60,000 nucleotides of DNA from Symbiodinium natans (taxonomy: Eukaryota > Sar > Dinophyceae > Suessiales > Symbiodiniaceae). The notes below the pieces were generated by a model. It was not told where the DNA came from. It saw only the letters and a list, made by a program, of their open reading frames with translations, and did no database searches. Location of the stretch: positions 858,276-918,275 of the forward strand of contig CAJNDS010001668.1 of NCBI GenBank assembly GCA_905221605.1. Direction: 5' to 3'. The first letter of the stretch is position 1; every line of letters begins with the position of its first letter. Both the position numbers and the translations under genes were made by a program. Of this stretch, positions 21,301 through 33,300 are shown in pieces.

Positions 21301-24300
21301 GCTTCGGACTCTTGTAGAGAAGGATCTGGGGTTTAGGGTTTAGGGCTTAGGGATCTCAGGGCAGAACTATACCCTGGCAGGTGGCAATGCCCTGATGCTG
21401 CTGACGGACAGCGGCATGCAGCAGCCCAGCTGCAATCTGTAGGGTCCACTTGAAGGCTCATGATCTTATACTCCGAACCTCTGGAACTTCGCTCAGCTCT
21501 ACACCATCAACACTGAACGCACATTCCTCACCGTTCCTCAGATGGGACAAGTGTTCAGAGTTTCGGGTTTAGGGATTCGGGTCGAGGCTTGCAAATCTGC
21601 ATCTGATGTTGCATCGTATCTAGGAACATAGGAAAAGGCTACGTCAGGCAATCGGGCTTTAGGGTCCTTAGCTTTTATACTGGCCATTCTGAGAATCTTC
21701 TAGGGGCTTGCGAAAGCAACCCCCAAGAAATCAAGCCAACGGCTTTAGAGCTGATACGACCGTTCCCTACAACTTATGGGTTCTTTTCAGGTAGGGTGTC
21801 TCTCACAGCTTCGTGGCTCTTGGCCGCTGAATTCCCAGGTACCTGCTGGCAGGCGCTCGCGCCAACGTTGGGGTGAAGGCGCCTGCCGAGATTAAATGGC
21901 CAGGGTCTTGGGGCTTCAGGGCCACTAAGCCTTGAGCCCTATATACAGCTTGAGAGTCCTTAAGCTTAAGCTACCTATCTTGAACTATGTTTGTTCAATG
22001 TAGTTGCCTTCTCAAGGCCTTAGTGTGCTCCAGCCCTCGACGGTCACTCATTTCATGGGGTTGGTTCGTGGCGGTGGGGTGAGGAGGGGTGGGGTGGGGT
22101 GGGGTGGGGTGGGGGGATCCCCGAAAGAGCCTAAAGACAAATCAGCGACTTTTTGGGCCCTACGTGCTAAGGGCCCTAAGTGCCTTAAGTGCCCTAGGCC
22201 CTAAGTGCCCTAAGTGCCCGAAGCTTTTCCTAACTGCCCTAACACCCCTCAAGGCCCCCACAGCTTGTGTGCTGTCAGGCGGGCCGGTACTTCTTCGAGG
22301 TGCAGGTGCTTGAGCTCCTGGATCCCCAGGAAGGCCGGGAGAAGAACCGTCGGGGAGCCCGACCAAAACCGCATAGGAGCCCAAACAAACCCTCTGTTTC
22401 GGGCTTAGGGCTCGTTTTTTGAAGCACCTTCTATCACCCCCACAAAAAACTCCGAGGCCCTAAAGCTCAGAAGCTCGAAAGCCCACGGCTTCTCAACCCT
22501 GGGACGCCCTTCACCGAATATCCCTGTGAATCAGACCCTAAGACCCCTTCAACGGCAGTTGGCCGGCAACCTTGCTGCCGATGTACGTCTGTCTCAGGCC
22601 ACCATGGCCGTGTCGTGCAGCCCCGACAGCTTCTTCGCCTAGGCGCTGAGAGTGCCGGTGCTTGTTCTGCGGGCTACTACTATAGTGCTTACCAACAATG
22701 AAGGTTCATAATCCCTATGTTGCCCTTATAAGGAAGAAAGCATTTTTTGTTTAAATGGGGGGGGGGTTCTTAAGCAAATAATCGGTTCGGGTGTGGGGTT
22801 CAGAAGGGTTCAGGGTTGTAGGGCTAAGGGTAGGGTTAGGGTTAGGGGGCCCGCGGGCTGAGTGGAAGTTAGGGTGTGGGCGTGTACGGTTGAGGGGACT
22901 TGACGGTTGGGGCTCTAGGGGCCGGGCAGGCATGGGTTCGGGTTTGGGATGTGGGGTTTAGGGTTAGGGTTGATGGCTTCACTAGGAACTAGGAACACAA
23001 GTTTCAGACCTTCTAAGCCCCCAACCACGACAGCTAGGGGAGTGGAGTGGCGCATCGCTTAGTTCAACTCATTCCCTCAGATCGCTCCCATTCAGCATTC
23101 ATGCTGGGGGGTTGTAGGGGATCTTCTGATGTAGCCTGAAGATTGTACCCTAACAGCGCATGCCTGCTGCAACCAGGCTTCTCCACTAGTAAGTCGAGCC
23201 TGCTGCTGGGCGACACTGAGGACCAGGGTTAGCCTCTTTGTTGAATTTCTTGGGAGGGAGGGGTTAGGTTTTAGGGTTTTAGGCCCTCAACACTCAACCC
23301 TACTGAAGCGGTGATGCAAACGCCATGCTGCCTGGCCAACACTTCGCTGCGTTCGTTTTCCGCAATCTGTTGTTTGGTAGCCCTAGGGTGCTCATCTCGG
23401 CAACTGCATCATTGGCGGATCTTGGATCTTAAGCCCCTAGCCCCTTTTATAAAGCCCAAAGGAAGCAGCCAAAGGCAGTTGCAATGTGAGGTCTGTTCAG
23501 GTCCTCCCTAAAACCCCATATGAACCTTAAACCTTAAACCTGACTGGAAGGAGTCCGTATGCTTTGACTCGGAGGGCTTCTTCACGCAGTGCAAGACCGC
23601 CAGCCGAGGGGGGGGGGGGGGGGTAGGGAGGAGGGTTCAGGGTTTAGGGCTTTCAGGGTTTAGGGCTTAGGGAGTGACCTTAAGGAGGGCAGATTACAGA
23701 ACGCTGAAACCTGAGGTTTGCCACCTTGTCAGCAGCTCTTTCATGAGATTGGGCAGCGAGTTTAAACTACTGAACCTCAGAACCTAAACGCAAAACCCAC
23801 AACCCTGCAATTCAACAATATAGGGGTCGGAATACTTACTAATAGTATTCCCTTATGGCCCCTTTGTATACTGCAATATCCCCCCAAAACCCCGGTCTAT
23901 TTATTCAGGCTCCTACAGTACCCTCAAGCTGGAAGTGCTTCCTCTTGCAGGAGCAGCTTTCAGGCAACGCAGCGCTTCGACCGACACCAGGCTGGTGATC
24001 TCTGCGCGTGGTTGAGGATATCGGGCTCCATGTAACCCCAAACCCTTTACAGTTGAGGAATCTATACCTTAAACTACCTTAAGCCCTATAGGGATCCTCA
24101 TGGTGATTGTTTAAAGTGTTTTATAGTATGTCTTAGTTCAGGAACATTGCTAGGGCCCATCTTATGATTTCAAGGATAGTCCCTTCTTAAGCTGGGTCCC
24201 TGAGCGAACCCTTCAACTTTTTTTTGATTTTCTGAGCTTCCTCAATAAGCTTGTGGTTCGGTCTTTTTGGGGTGTGGAGTCCGGCTTGTGTGGGGCAATT

Positions 24301-27300
24301 CAGCAGGGATAAGGGGGCCTTTTTTTTGCCGGTTGTTAAAGGGGTTCGAACCCCCCAGCAAAAGACAGAGTTTTGCTGGTCGCGTGGGTCGGGGGGGCCT
24401 TGCGCCAATTGTCGGATGCCCAACGACCCCAAGAGAACCGTAGAGATCCCACCCAACACCCCTAAAGTAAGCAAAAGAGAGGACTTTCAGAACTGGGATC
24501 CGAAGATGATTTAAGGAAGATTCGTGAAGGGATGCCCTGTAGCGTTTTTATTCGGGAAGGGTCCCCTGTGTTCTCGGGTTACTTGTGAGCCTCGCCCTAA
24601 GTTATGATCCGAAAGCCTAAATCTTGGGGAAGCTAAGTTTAACGGGGAGTTCTCTACATTAAGCTCCCTTTTAGGGGTTAAGGGCACGGTGCTACATATA
24701 GGGGCCCGAAAAAGGCACCCTGGTTCAGAGAACTACCCGAAATTCCTAGGAACTGCGAGGTCCTTAAGCCGGGTCAGCCCTGCCCTTGAGCCTGAAGCCC
24801 TCCCTGAGCTCAGGGAGATTTCCCGATTTCAGGCTGACAGCTTCTTTTCAGGCCAGAGTGCGGGAGGAGGGCCAGCGAACCCGAAAGCTCCTGAGCTCGC
24901 CGCTCCGGGACCACCAAGGCTCCTCAGGAGGCCGCTCACAGGATCAAGTGCATGTGCCTGACGCCACTGGAGAACTTCTTGTGGTCCCTGGCCTGTGAGC
25001 TAGTCCGGCAGTCCGGCAGTCCGGCCTGCCAGGGAGGCAGAGGAGCAGCCTTTCAGAGCCGGGCGACGAGGCCGCTGCTGGGCTTTGGAGCCAAATCTTG
25101 AAGCTGAGCTCCGATGCAGCCTGAACCTTAAGCCCTAACCACTATGAACCCCTCAGCATCTATAAACCCTGAACCCTAAGCCCCGAAGCCCTCAACCCCA
25201 GCTAGAGACCCCGAGGCCCTGAACCCTAAACCCTCTAAACCTCTATGAGCCCCTAAAAGTCCTTAAAAGCCCTAAACCCTAATTTCTAAAAGGTCCTCGG
25301 CCTGCTACTGAACCTGGATTCCAGCAGCCCCAACGTGCGTGCCCGAGTTCAACTCTCGTGAGCTTCAGGGTTGAGTTGAGGGGTAAGGAGTTAAAGTTTA
25401 GGGGTAGAATTTCGGGTTTAGGGTTGTGCATGTCGTTTGGTTTAAGGTTTTGGGGTTTAGGGGTTAAGATTCTATAGGCAGGGTTGGGTGTTTGGTGTTC
25501 CTAGGATTTGCGCGAATGACGGGCTTGGGAAAGGGACCTTGTTTTGCCAAGCCGCAGCATGTCGGTTTCGCCTTGGAGTACCATAGGCAGATCCCTTCAC
25601 GCAGAGATTCGGATGGCCTGAATGCTGATTCTGGCAAGCCCTTTCACGGATGGAAGGAGCTGTGGGGGCTTTGTTCCAGGGCACCAGCACGCTAGAAGAG
25701 CTTTGAGCCTCGGGCGTCAACAGGCATCTGAAACTCGGTCCTGGCTGGCTGCTGTTGCAGGTGGGGTGGTAAGTCTTGCGAGCCTTTCAGCCAAGCTCAC
25801 GCGTAGCTGCACACCTGTTGCGAAGAACCGGTTGAGTTTGTGCCGGACGGGTCTGCGTGTAAGGGGTTTGCAGCCTGACGGCCGCCATGCGATGGCGCTC
25901 GACTCCTCAGGCGTGGAGCTGAACCAAAAGAAGCAAAGCAAAGAGGCGGTCAAGAGGGCGGCGCTCCAGAGGTTGAGGGACCATGCGGCCAGCAAGGGTG
26001 GGAGATGTGTTTCCGAGTCGTACATGAACCGCATGACCAAAGTCGAGTGGGAATGCACAATAGGGCACAGGTGGATGGCCAGACCGAACAGTGTGCTCAA
26101 TGGCGGAAGCTGGTGTCCTCACTGCGCCATCAACAAGAATAGACTCAGCTTGCACCAACTCCAAGAGCACGCGAGGAAAAAAGGTGGCAGGTGCTTGTCC
26201 GACCAGTACAGGAACAATCGTACCAGGGTTCGCTGGCAGTGCAAGTTGAGACACACATGGGAGGCCGAAGCCAGAGCGGTTCTGAACCTCGGGAGCTGGT
26301 GCCCCAAGTGCGCTCGCACAACGAAATCATGGTCCAAGCGCACCTTGAGTGACTGCAGGGGCATGCCGCCGCCCGTGGAGGTCAATGCTTGGCTACTGAA
26401 TATGGCGGCATGAGGGCGAAAGTTCCGTGGCAGTGCGAGAAAGGCCACATCTGGCATGCGAGGGCAAACGATGTGTTGAACAACAACAAGACCTGGTGCC
26501 CGGCCTGCGCAAAGCGTGCTCCACTGGGCATGGAGCGACTGCGGAGCCACGCGGCCCGCCTTGGTGGCCAGTGCCTGGCCGAGGTCTACAGGAACAACCG
26601 CACCAAGGTGCGATGGAAGTGCAGTTATGGCCATGTATGGCGAGCAACCGCGTTTGCTGTCATCTCCAAATTCACCTGGTGCCCCGAGTGCCAGAAGATC
26701 GGCCTGAGACGTCTTCAGGCACACGCCGCGTCGTTGGGTGGGAGGTGTTTGTCCAAGAAGTACAACAACCGAGAAGCGAAAGTGCTTTGGGCATGCCAGC
26801 TTGGCCACAGGTGGAAAGCCAGTGCCAAGAGCATCCTTCATCAAAAGACCTGGTGCCCACAATGTGCGGCCGTTACTTGGAAGACGGAAGCTGAAATCCG
26901 AGGCATTCTGGAAGCCATCTTCGCACCTGCAACTTTTGAGTCGTCCTATCCTGCGTTTCTGGGAGGTTTGCAGCTGGACGGGTACTGCTCCGAGCTGTCC
27001 TTGGCTTTCGAGTACCAGGGGGAGCAGCACTACGATCCTGACAACTACTTCCATTTCGGCGACCTTTCAAGCTTTCAGAGTCAGCTGGAGAGGGACGGCA
27101 GGAAGCGCCAACTTTGCGGAAAGGCCGGCGTGCGGCTGGTGCTGGTGCCGTGTTTTGCCAATGACAAGCACCTTTTCGTGGTTACCGCTCTTCTTCAGTG
27201 GTTCTCCATATCTGAGATCACAGCCACCATGTTGCGGCAAGCAAGCAGCTAGGTGCTTCTCGCCATCATGAAGGAGGCGGTGCGGTGGCTAGTAATTCCA

Positions 27301-30300
27301 TGCAAGACTTAGCAGCGTCGTTTGACATTCGCAGTCCTGTTCAGGTGGGTAAAAAGTTTATCGGACTGGTCATGCGGCTCTAGTGGCGACAGTCTCGTTT
27401 CAGGGAGGCTCGGGTTCAGAGTTTCAGTTTAGGGATTATGGGGCTTGCTGGGGTATACGTGGGGGGAAAATCCGGGTCGGTCACCAACACACGGGGTCGT
27501 CTACCTATGCTGGCGGTGTCGGCCACGGAACGAGCCGGGTTGCCGACCGGGGCGGGTGGTGTCAGGGAATAGCATGGATCGAGTCGGGAACTGTGGATGG
27601 CACCCAGAAACCCCCTCACAGCCCCAAGCATGCCTCTGTCTATGCAGCTCCCAGGGCCCCTCACAGCCCTCACGGCCCCTCCCAAGCTCTCCTTTTTTTC
27701 GTGTCTACGCAGTCCTCGCAGGCTCCGCTAGCCGTCATGCATTTTTTGCACGACGCCGTTTGATCAAGTAAGGATGCTTCACAGGGTCTTTGGTTTTCGA
27801 AGCCCTGGTTGTTGGGGATCACGAAGGCTTAGGGGGCTCGGTTCATCTCGCACGTCGTATCTCTCTGGGTCGGCTTCATCGGCCCGCAATCGAGCATCGG
27901 TGTGACAGGAATGAGGCGCTTCGCCAGGCCCCGAGGCCATGAAGCAAACACCAAGAACTACGACGATCAATTACATGCTTCTTCCTACATGGCTGGGAGA
28001 AAAGCATGTAAGAGCCATAAGAAATTGATCGTCGTAGTTCTTGGTGTTTGCTTCATGGCCTCGGGGCCTGGCGAAGCGCCTCATTCCTGTCACACCGATG
28101 CTCGATTGCGGGCCGATGAAGCCGACCCAGAGAGATACGACGTGCGAGATGAACCGAGCCCCCTAAGCCTTCGTGATCCCCAACAACCAGGGCTTCGAAA
28201 ACCAAAGACCCTGTGATGCATCCTTACTTGATCAAACGGCGTCGTGCAAAAATGCATGGCGGCTAGCGGAGCCTGTGAGGACTGCGTAGACACGAAAAAA
28301 AGGAGAGCTTGGGAGGGGCCGTGAGGGCTGTGAGGGGCCCTGGGAGCTGCATAGACAGAGGCATGCTTGGGGCTGTGAGGGGGTTTCTGGGTTCCTGACA
28401 CCGCTCCGGGGTGGTCACCGATACTGCTGTGTAGGTGTGCGACCCGGAGGGTCTCTGGTCCCCGATCGGGTCAAGACGGTGTCTGACTCTGGTGTCTGAC
28501 ACCACGGGTGCCCGTATACGTGGGGTCGTGAGTGCTGAAAGCTTAAGGGCATCTACATCGGGAAACGAACTCACTCCCAACATCATCCTGCCCAACCGAG
28601 CAACTTTCAGGCCAACACGGTCAGCCTCTTCCATGATGGCATCCGGGCAGCTCGGAGCAGCATGCGCTCTCAGGGTTTTAGGCTTCGGTGTGTGGGCTTT
28701 CTAGAAGGTCCATGGGGAGTTGTAAGTAGGATCATGTGTGCACAAAGACTGTTACATTCCATAACAACTGTAGCATACTCTACAAACTTGTTCTAGGTTC
28801 ATAGCGAAGTCCTCATCCCGCATGGCCCATGCTGCCTCTACAGAACCCTTACTGTAGTTTGTCTTGATTAAGCTGCGGATTTGGGGTGGGGGGGGGGGGG
28901 GGAAAGCAGAGGATCCTAGTCAAAGCCGACCTAAGCATCTGAAGCTTAGCACTTTTTGGCTCCTGTTCTGGGTGGGGTGGGCTGAGTCGGGATACTCACG
29001 CCTTTCTGAAGCACTCGGGCCTTGCAACATTTTATAGTATGGAGCGTGACAAATCGTGTTGCAATACTTAAACTTTAGGGTCGTTGCAATGCGCAGCTAC
29101 ACTGACAGCTGGTACGGAGCAAAAGTAGCCTGCAGTTCTTGAGGGTGAATCCCAAATGTTGAGTACTGTAACATCACTCTGTTTCTCCACTCTGACCTTC
29201 GCTTCGCGTGAGGTGTCACAGCCGATTCCGCTACCGGAGGCCCATCCCGGTTTGGGCAATTCATTCATTTTTGGGTCTTTCGTGTTCGCCTTGTTGGGGT
29301 TTAGGCTTCAGGCATTGATGCAAATGATATATATATATATATATACATGCCTTATGATCATGGGCTTGAGAAAGAGGTGCCATACTTGCAACTTCCCAAA
29401 AAGCCCGTGAAACCCGAAGCTATCGGAGCAGAGAGCCGACAATAATACGTAAGTTTGGGATCGCACCCCAAAGCCCAGAAATCTTGGGGTTTAGGGTTGC
29501 CCCGAAGACCCTGATGGCCCTCATCCTAGTTCTTGGCAGAGAGTTCGGGATCTGGGCCCTGTATAGCTCATACCTAGAACTTCCCCTAAGTCCTTGTAGC
29601 TCCTACTAAGGACCATTGGGTTTTAGGGGCTTGGGGCTGAGCAAGTCATGGAGTTCTGGATGGCGAGTTCAGGACTCAGCAGCAAGAGTTCAGGGGTACA
29701 GCTCCCCAAAATCCTGCCCGTCCCCCAGCGGCTTGGTTCCCTTTCTCAACCGACACCCGAGACCCTAAAACCCTTAAACCCCAAACCCCTAAACCCCTGA
29801 CAAGCGCTAACCCCTAGCTGGGACCCCAGGTTCTCAAGGGCAAGACGCTCTTCCCCGCCGTGACCTTCCGGAGCGCCTTTCCCGGGGGAGCTTCCTGGGG
29901 TGGCCCTTTTGCAGAGGTTTTGCATTGGGGTTGAGGCTTAGGGCTTATAGGGTTTAGGGTGTATAGGGTTTAGGGTTCAGGGTTTACGGAGTCAGGCTTT
30001 CGGGCTTCATGGTTTTGAGTTCGAGGTGTCTTGAAGGTAAGATTCCGCAGGAGGCTGGCCTCGTTACGGCTACGGGTTTACAGAGGGGTTATTTTTTGGG
30101 AGGGATGAGGGCACCAGGGCTTGAGTTCGGGTTTAGGGTTAGGGTTTAGGGTTTAAGGTTTAGGGTTTAGGGTTTAGGGTTTAGGGTTTAGGGTTTAGGG
30201 TTTAGGGTTTGGTGTTGAGGGATTGGGGGGTTGAGTTTGTCTGGGCTTAGTGGTAGGGATGCGTTGGGGTAGTTCAGGGAGCTTTGGAAGGGTCCAGGAA

Positions 30301-33300
30301 GGATTTGGGGGTTTAGGTTTAGGGGTTTAGGTAGCTCCTGCAGTATAAACTTCGCGGCCATGTCTGTGATGACAGTTTGGCACACTCCCGATAGAAGTAT
30401 AGGGCTTAGGATTAATTAGTCGGACTCAGGGATTCACGGGCTCCCACAAGACACTGCATTCTATATGGATTGACGTTGTGACAAAGGCAGGGCTCCAAAC
30501 AACAGTCGTACGGGTTCTGGTGCTCAATGTCTACGAAAGTTGTGTCCGCTGGCAGCGGATCTTTCCGAGCCTTAACTTGGGGGGCTCATCGCAGAAGCCC
30601 GAAGTCCTTGAACCCCGAAAAGCCCTCGATCGGCCCTCAACCTCTAAAACCAACATAGTGGAGAAGCTTTCTGCACCACTCTCAGCTCTGATGAAGACCC
30701 CACAGCGTGAGGAACATCACCCTCACTTTCAACTTCGGCCCAACGCCATTGTGCGGGGCTCGGTTTGTCATCTGCATCCTTACGGGGCTCAGGGCTAGGG
30801 ATTCGGGTTTAGGGTTTAGGGTTTGGGGTTTAGGGTTTAGGGTTTAGGGTTTAGGGTTTAGGGTTTAGGGTTTAGGGTTTAGGTTAGGGTTGTGAGGGTT
30901 CAGGGTTGTTAGGGTTTAGGTTGCTTGGAGGATTGCGTCCACTACTTCTCCGACAGCGCTGGAACGTTGGGAGGTGTTTGCTGTAGAGTTTAGTAGGTTT
31001 TGAGTTTTCAGGGATCCAGTCTAGGGTCTGAGGGTTTTTCGCTGGGTTTTGGGGATCCTGAAGTTTGGGGGGTTGAACCCCAAACTCCAAGACCCGGGCG
31101 CCGCGATATCTTACTTCAAGGCTAGGAACATGCCTGGGAACATGGTCCGAAAAGCAAACGCGCTGGCTGCTGGGAATACATCTTCAAGAAGTGACGGCTC
31201 CTGACAGCACAGGGACAGTGAAACCTAGTAGTGGCAGCGCATGTTTCTGTCAGCATCAGGGCGACAGTAATTTTGTAGTCAATCATGTTCGCCAAATATC
31301 TGCAAGAAGCGTAGCCGCCATGCGACGTGACGTGTCCTTCCACTTCGGCAGGTAGGATTGACAGCCTACCGACTGACACCGCCCTTCATCAGGTCGCCGC
31401 TGCCCTTCAAGTGCCACATGTTGGGTGCTGCCGCGACGCAGGTCCAGTTGCAGATCTGGAGTTTGGAGCTTTGGATGCTGGGAGTTCGGAAAGCTTCGGA
31501 ACTCCCAAACCCGCCCCCCCCCCCCCCCCCCCACCCCCTTCAAGCTGCCCTCCCCCCAGAGGGAGCATCCTCAGGTCCTCAGCTGCCACCCAGAAATCCC
31601 CCCCGGGCGGGCGCCAGGACGTGGAGGTGCTGGTTCCGAAGCCCAAGGATGGCAAGTTCGACGTGCTTCGACTTCAACTTGTTTTGAAAGTGCCATAAGA
31701 ATTATCCAAGAATATGGTAAATGTGGGGTACTGCTTTGGGGTTTCTACTTTTTGGATCACAGGGGTCTGGGAAGTGTAGGTTCACACAGTTGTTTTTTTG
31801 TTGGCGGTTGTGTTATGTTGGATGTTGTTTCAAGGGCCCAAGGGTTTTGGGCTTGTTATTGTCTTAAGGTCGGTTTCTTTTGTGTTTTGGAGTGTTTCTT
31901 GGGAGTTGAAGGGTTGAAGGGTTTTGGGGCTGGAGGGTTGCTACAAGGGTCGTGTGGTGTAGGTGTTAATGGAATACGGGTTCTTACGGATTCGGGGTTC
32001 AGAGCTTAGGGCTTAAGAATCGGTTTAGGGTTTGGGAGGCCTTAAGGGTTCAGGAGCCGAGGGCTTGAAGGGTATGGCAGTACCAGGGTTGCAGGATGTA
32101 GCATTTAAAGATATTAGTGTCCAGGGGTATGGGTTCTTCGACTTCAAATACCCTTTGAGGTTTGGATGTACACAAAGAAGCAGGATGCAGCAGTTGGGCC
32201 TTTTGTGTTGGACTTCAGTGTCTCCGCATGTGTGGTTTCAAGCCCACTGGAGCCTAAATCCCAAAGCCACAGCGCGAGCCTCCTCTTGGACAAGCTGCAG
32301 CCTTTTTGAGGAAAAAATGACCCCTTTGAACCCTACAACCCCCCTCATAGATCCCATACAAGCTCCAGTTGCACCCCCTTGTACCCCAAAGCCGCTAACC
32401 CTAAGTACTAAGTACCCAGCCCCCGGATGCAAGCGCTGTATATAACGTACCTCACTGATTGGGCTCTGGGTCCCGACCATACTTCGAGCCTTTCAGGAAA
32501 GATGTGCGGGGTGCAGACGGGGACCTGAACTCCAAGCCCTAAACCCTGAATCCCAAGCTTAAACCCTGAACCCTATACACCCCAAACCCCAAACACCAAA
32601 CACCCTAGAGCAGGACAAAGAAAGAATCCCAGTTCAGTTGAAATTTCTGTTCTGCTGAGGTGGTCTTCCCTTTCCTGCTTCCAGACGAAGGCTCCTTCGA
32701 TTGGGCCTCTTGGACCAGACCCTGAGCCCCTATATACCATAAAGCCATATAGAAGCCCCATAAAACACTAAAACCTTATAAATCCTAGCCCGAAAACCCT
32801 ATCAATCCCAGAACCTATACCCTGAACCCTGGGCAAGATGCGGGTTCAAGATGCTCAAGAGGTTTGCGGAGAATGCGGATTGCTTGCGGGGTCGAGTTTG
32901 TGATTTTGGCTTCAGGTCCTGAGGGCTTACTAGACCCTGATACTTGTTAGTGTTCAGGCTCGAGGGAAAGTTCAGGGTTCGGGGACCTTAGGGTTGTTTA
33001 GGGTGCCATACTCTCCTGGGCAAACGCCCCAAACGTTTCACAAGTGTACTTGTTGCCCCTGTTTCTTGTGGCTTGCATGCTATAGGGGTCAGGGGGTTTA
33101 TAGTCAAGGTGGACCTCTTCCTCCAACAGCATCCCGACTTTACGGTGCGCCGGCGACTGTGTCAGGGAGTTTCTTGTTGAGAGTTTCAGGAACCTCGGTT
33201 GAACCGAAAGCACTGATGGCGAATATTCTGCAGACTACCCAGGCCACTACATAGTACATAGTGTTCTCTTTTTGGGCTTTTAGGACATTTTTTTTTGGGG

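Larger units (their letters stand above)
25337..29163 (+). other. Oversized intron (3.8 kb) hosting a nuclease gene and a palindrome
   Basis: Most other introns of the gene are 0.15-1.5 kb. This one interrupts the SPRY domain between VLGLLLNLD and the SQPIPLPE segment. It contains the zinc-ribbon/nuclease gene (25892-27252) and the long palindrome (27603-28391), and has fewer telomere-like repeats than neighbouring introns. A pure G run lies at about 28887-28901. The last 700 bp (28400-29160) hold nothing I recognise. Confidence 0.65.

Noticed and set aside
22556-22637. Longer exon reading LAGNLAADVRLSQATMAV and SCSPDSFF
   Set aside because: It resembles the CFDSEGFF segment but duplicates it out of order and breaks phase. 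The 22-bp exon 22621-22642 (PRQLLRL) in another frame joins both neighbours correctly.
27779-28401. Identical 63-residue frames on opposite strands
   Set aside because: A consequence of the palindrome arms being reverse complements; not independent genes.
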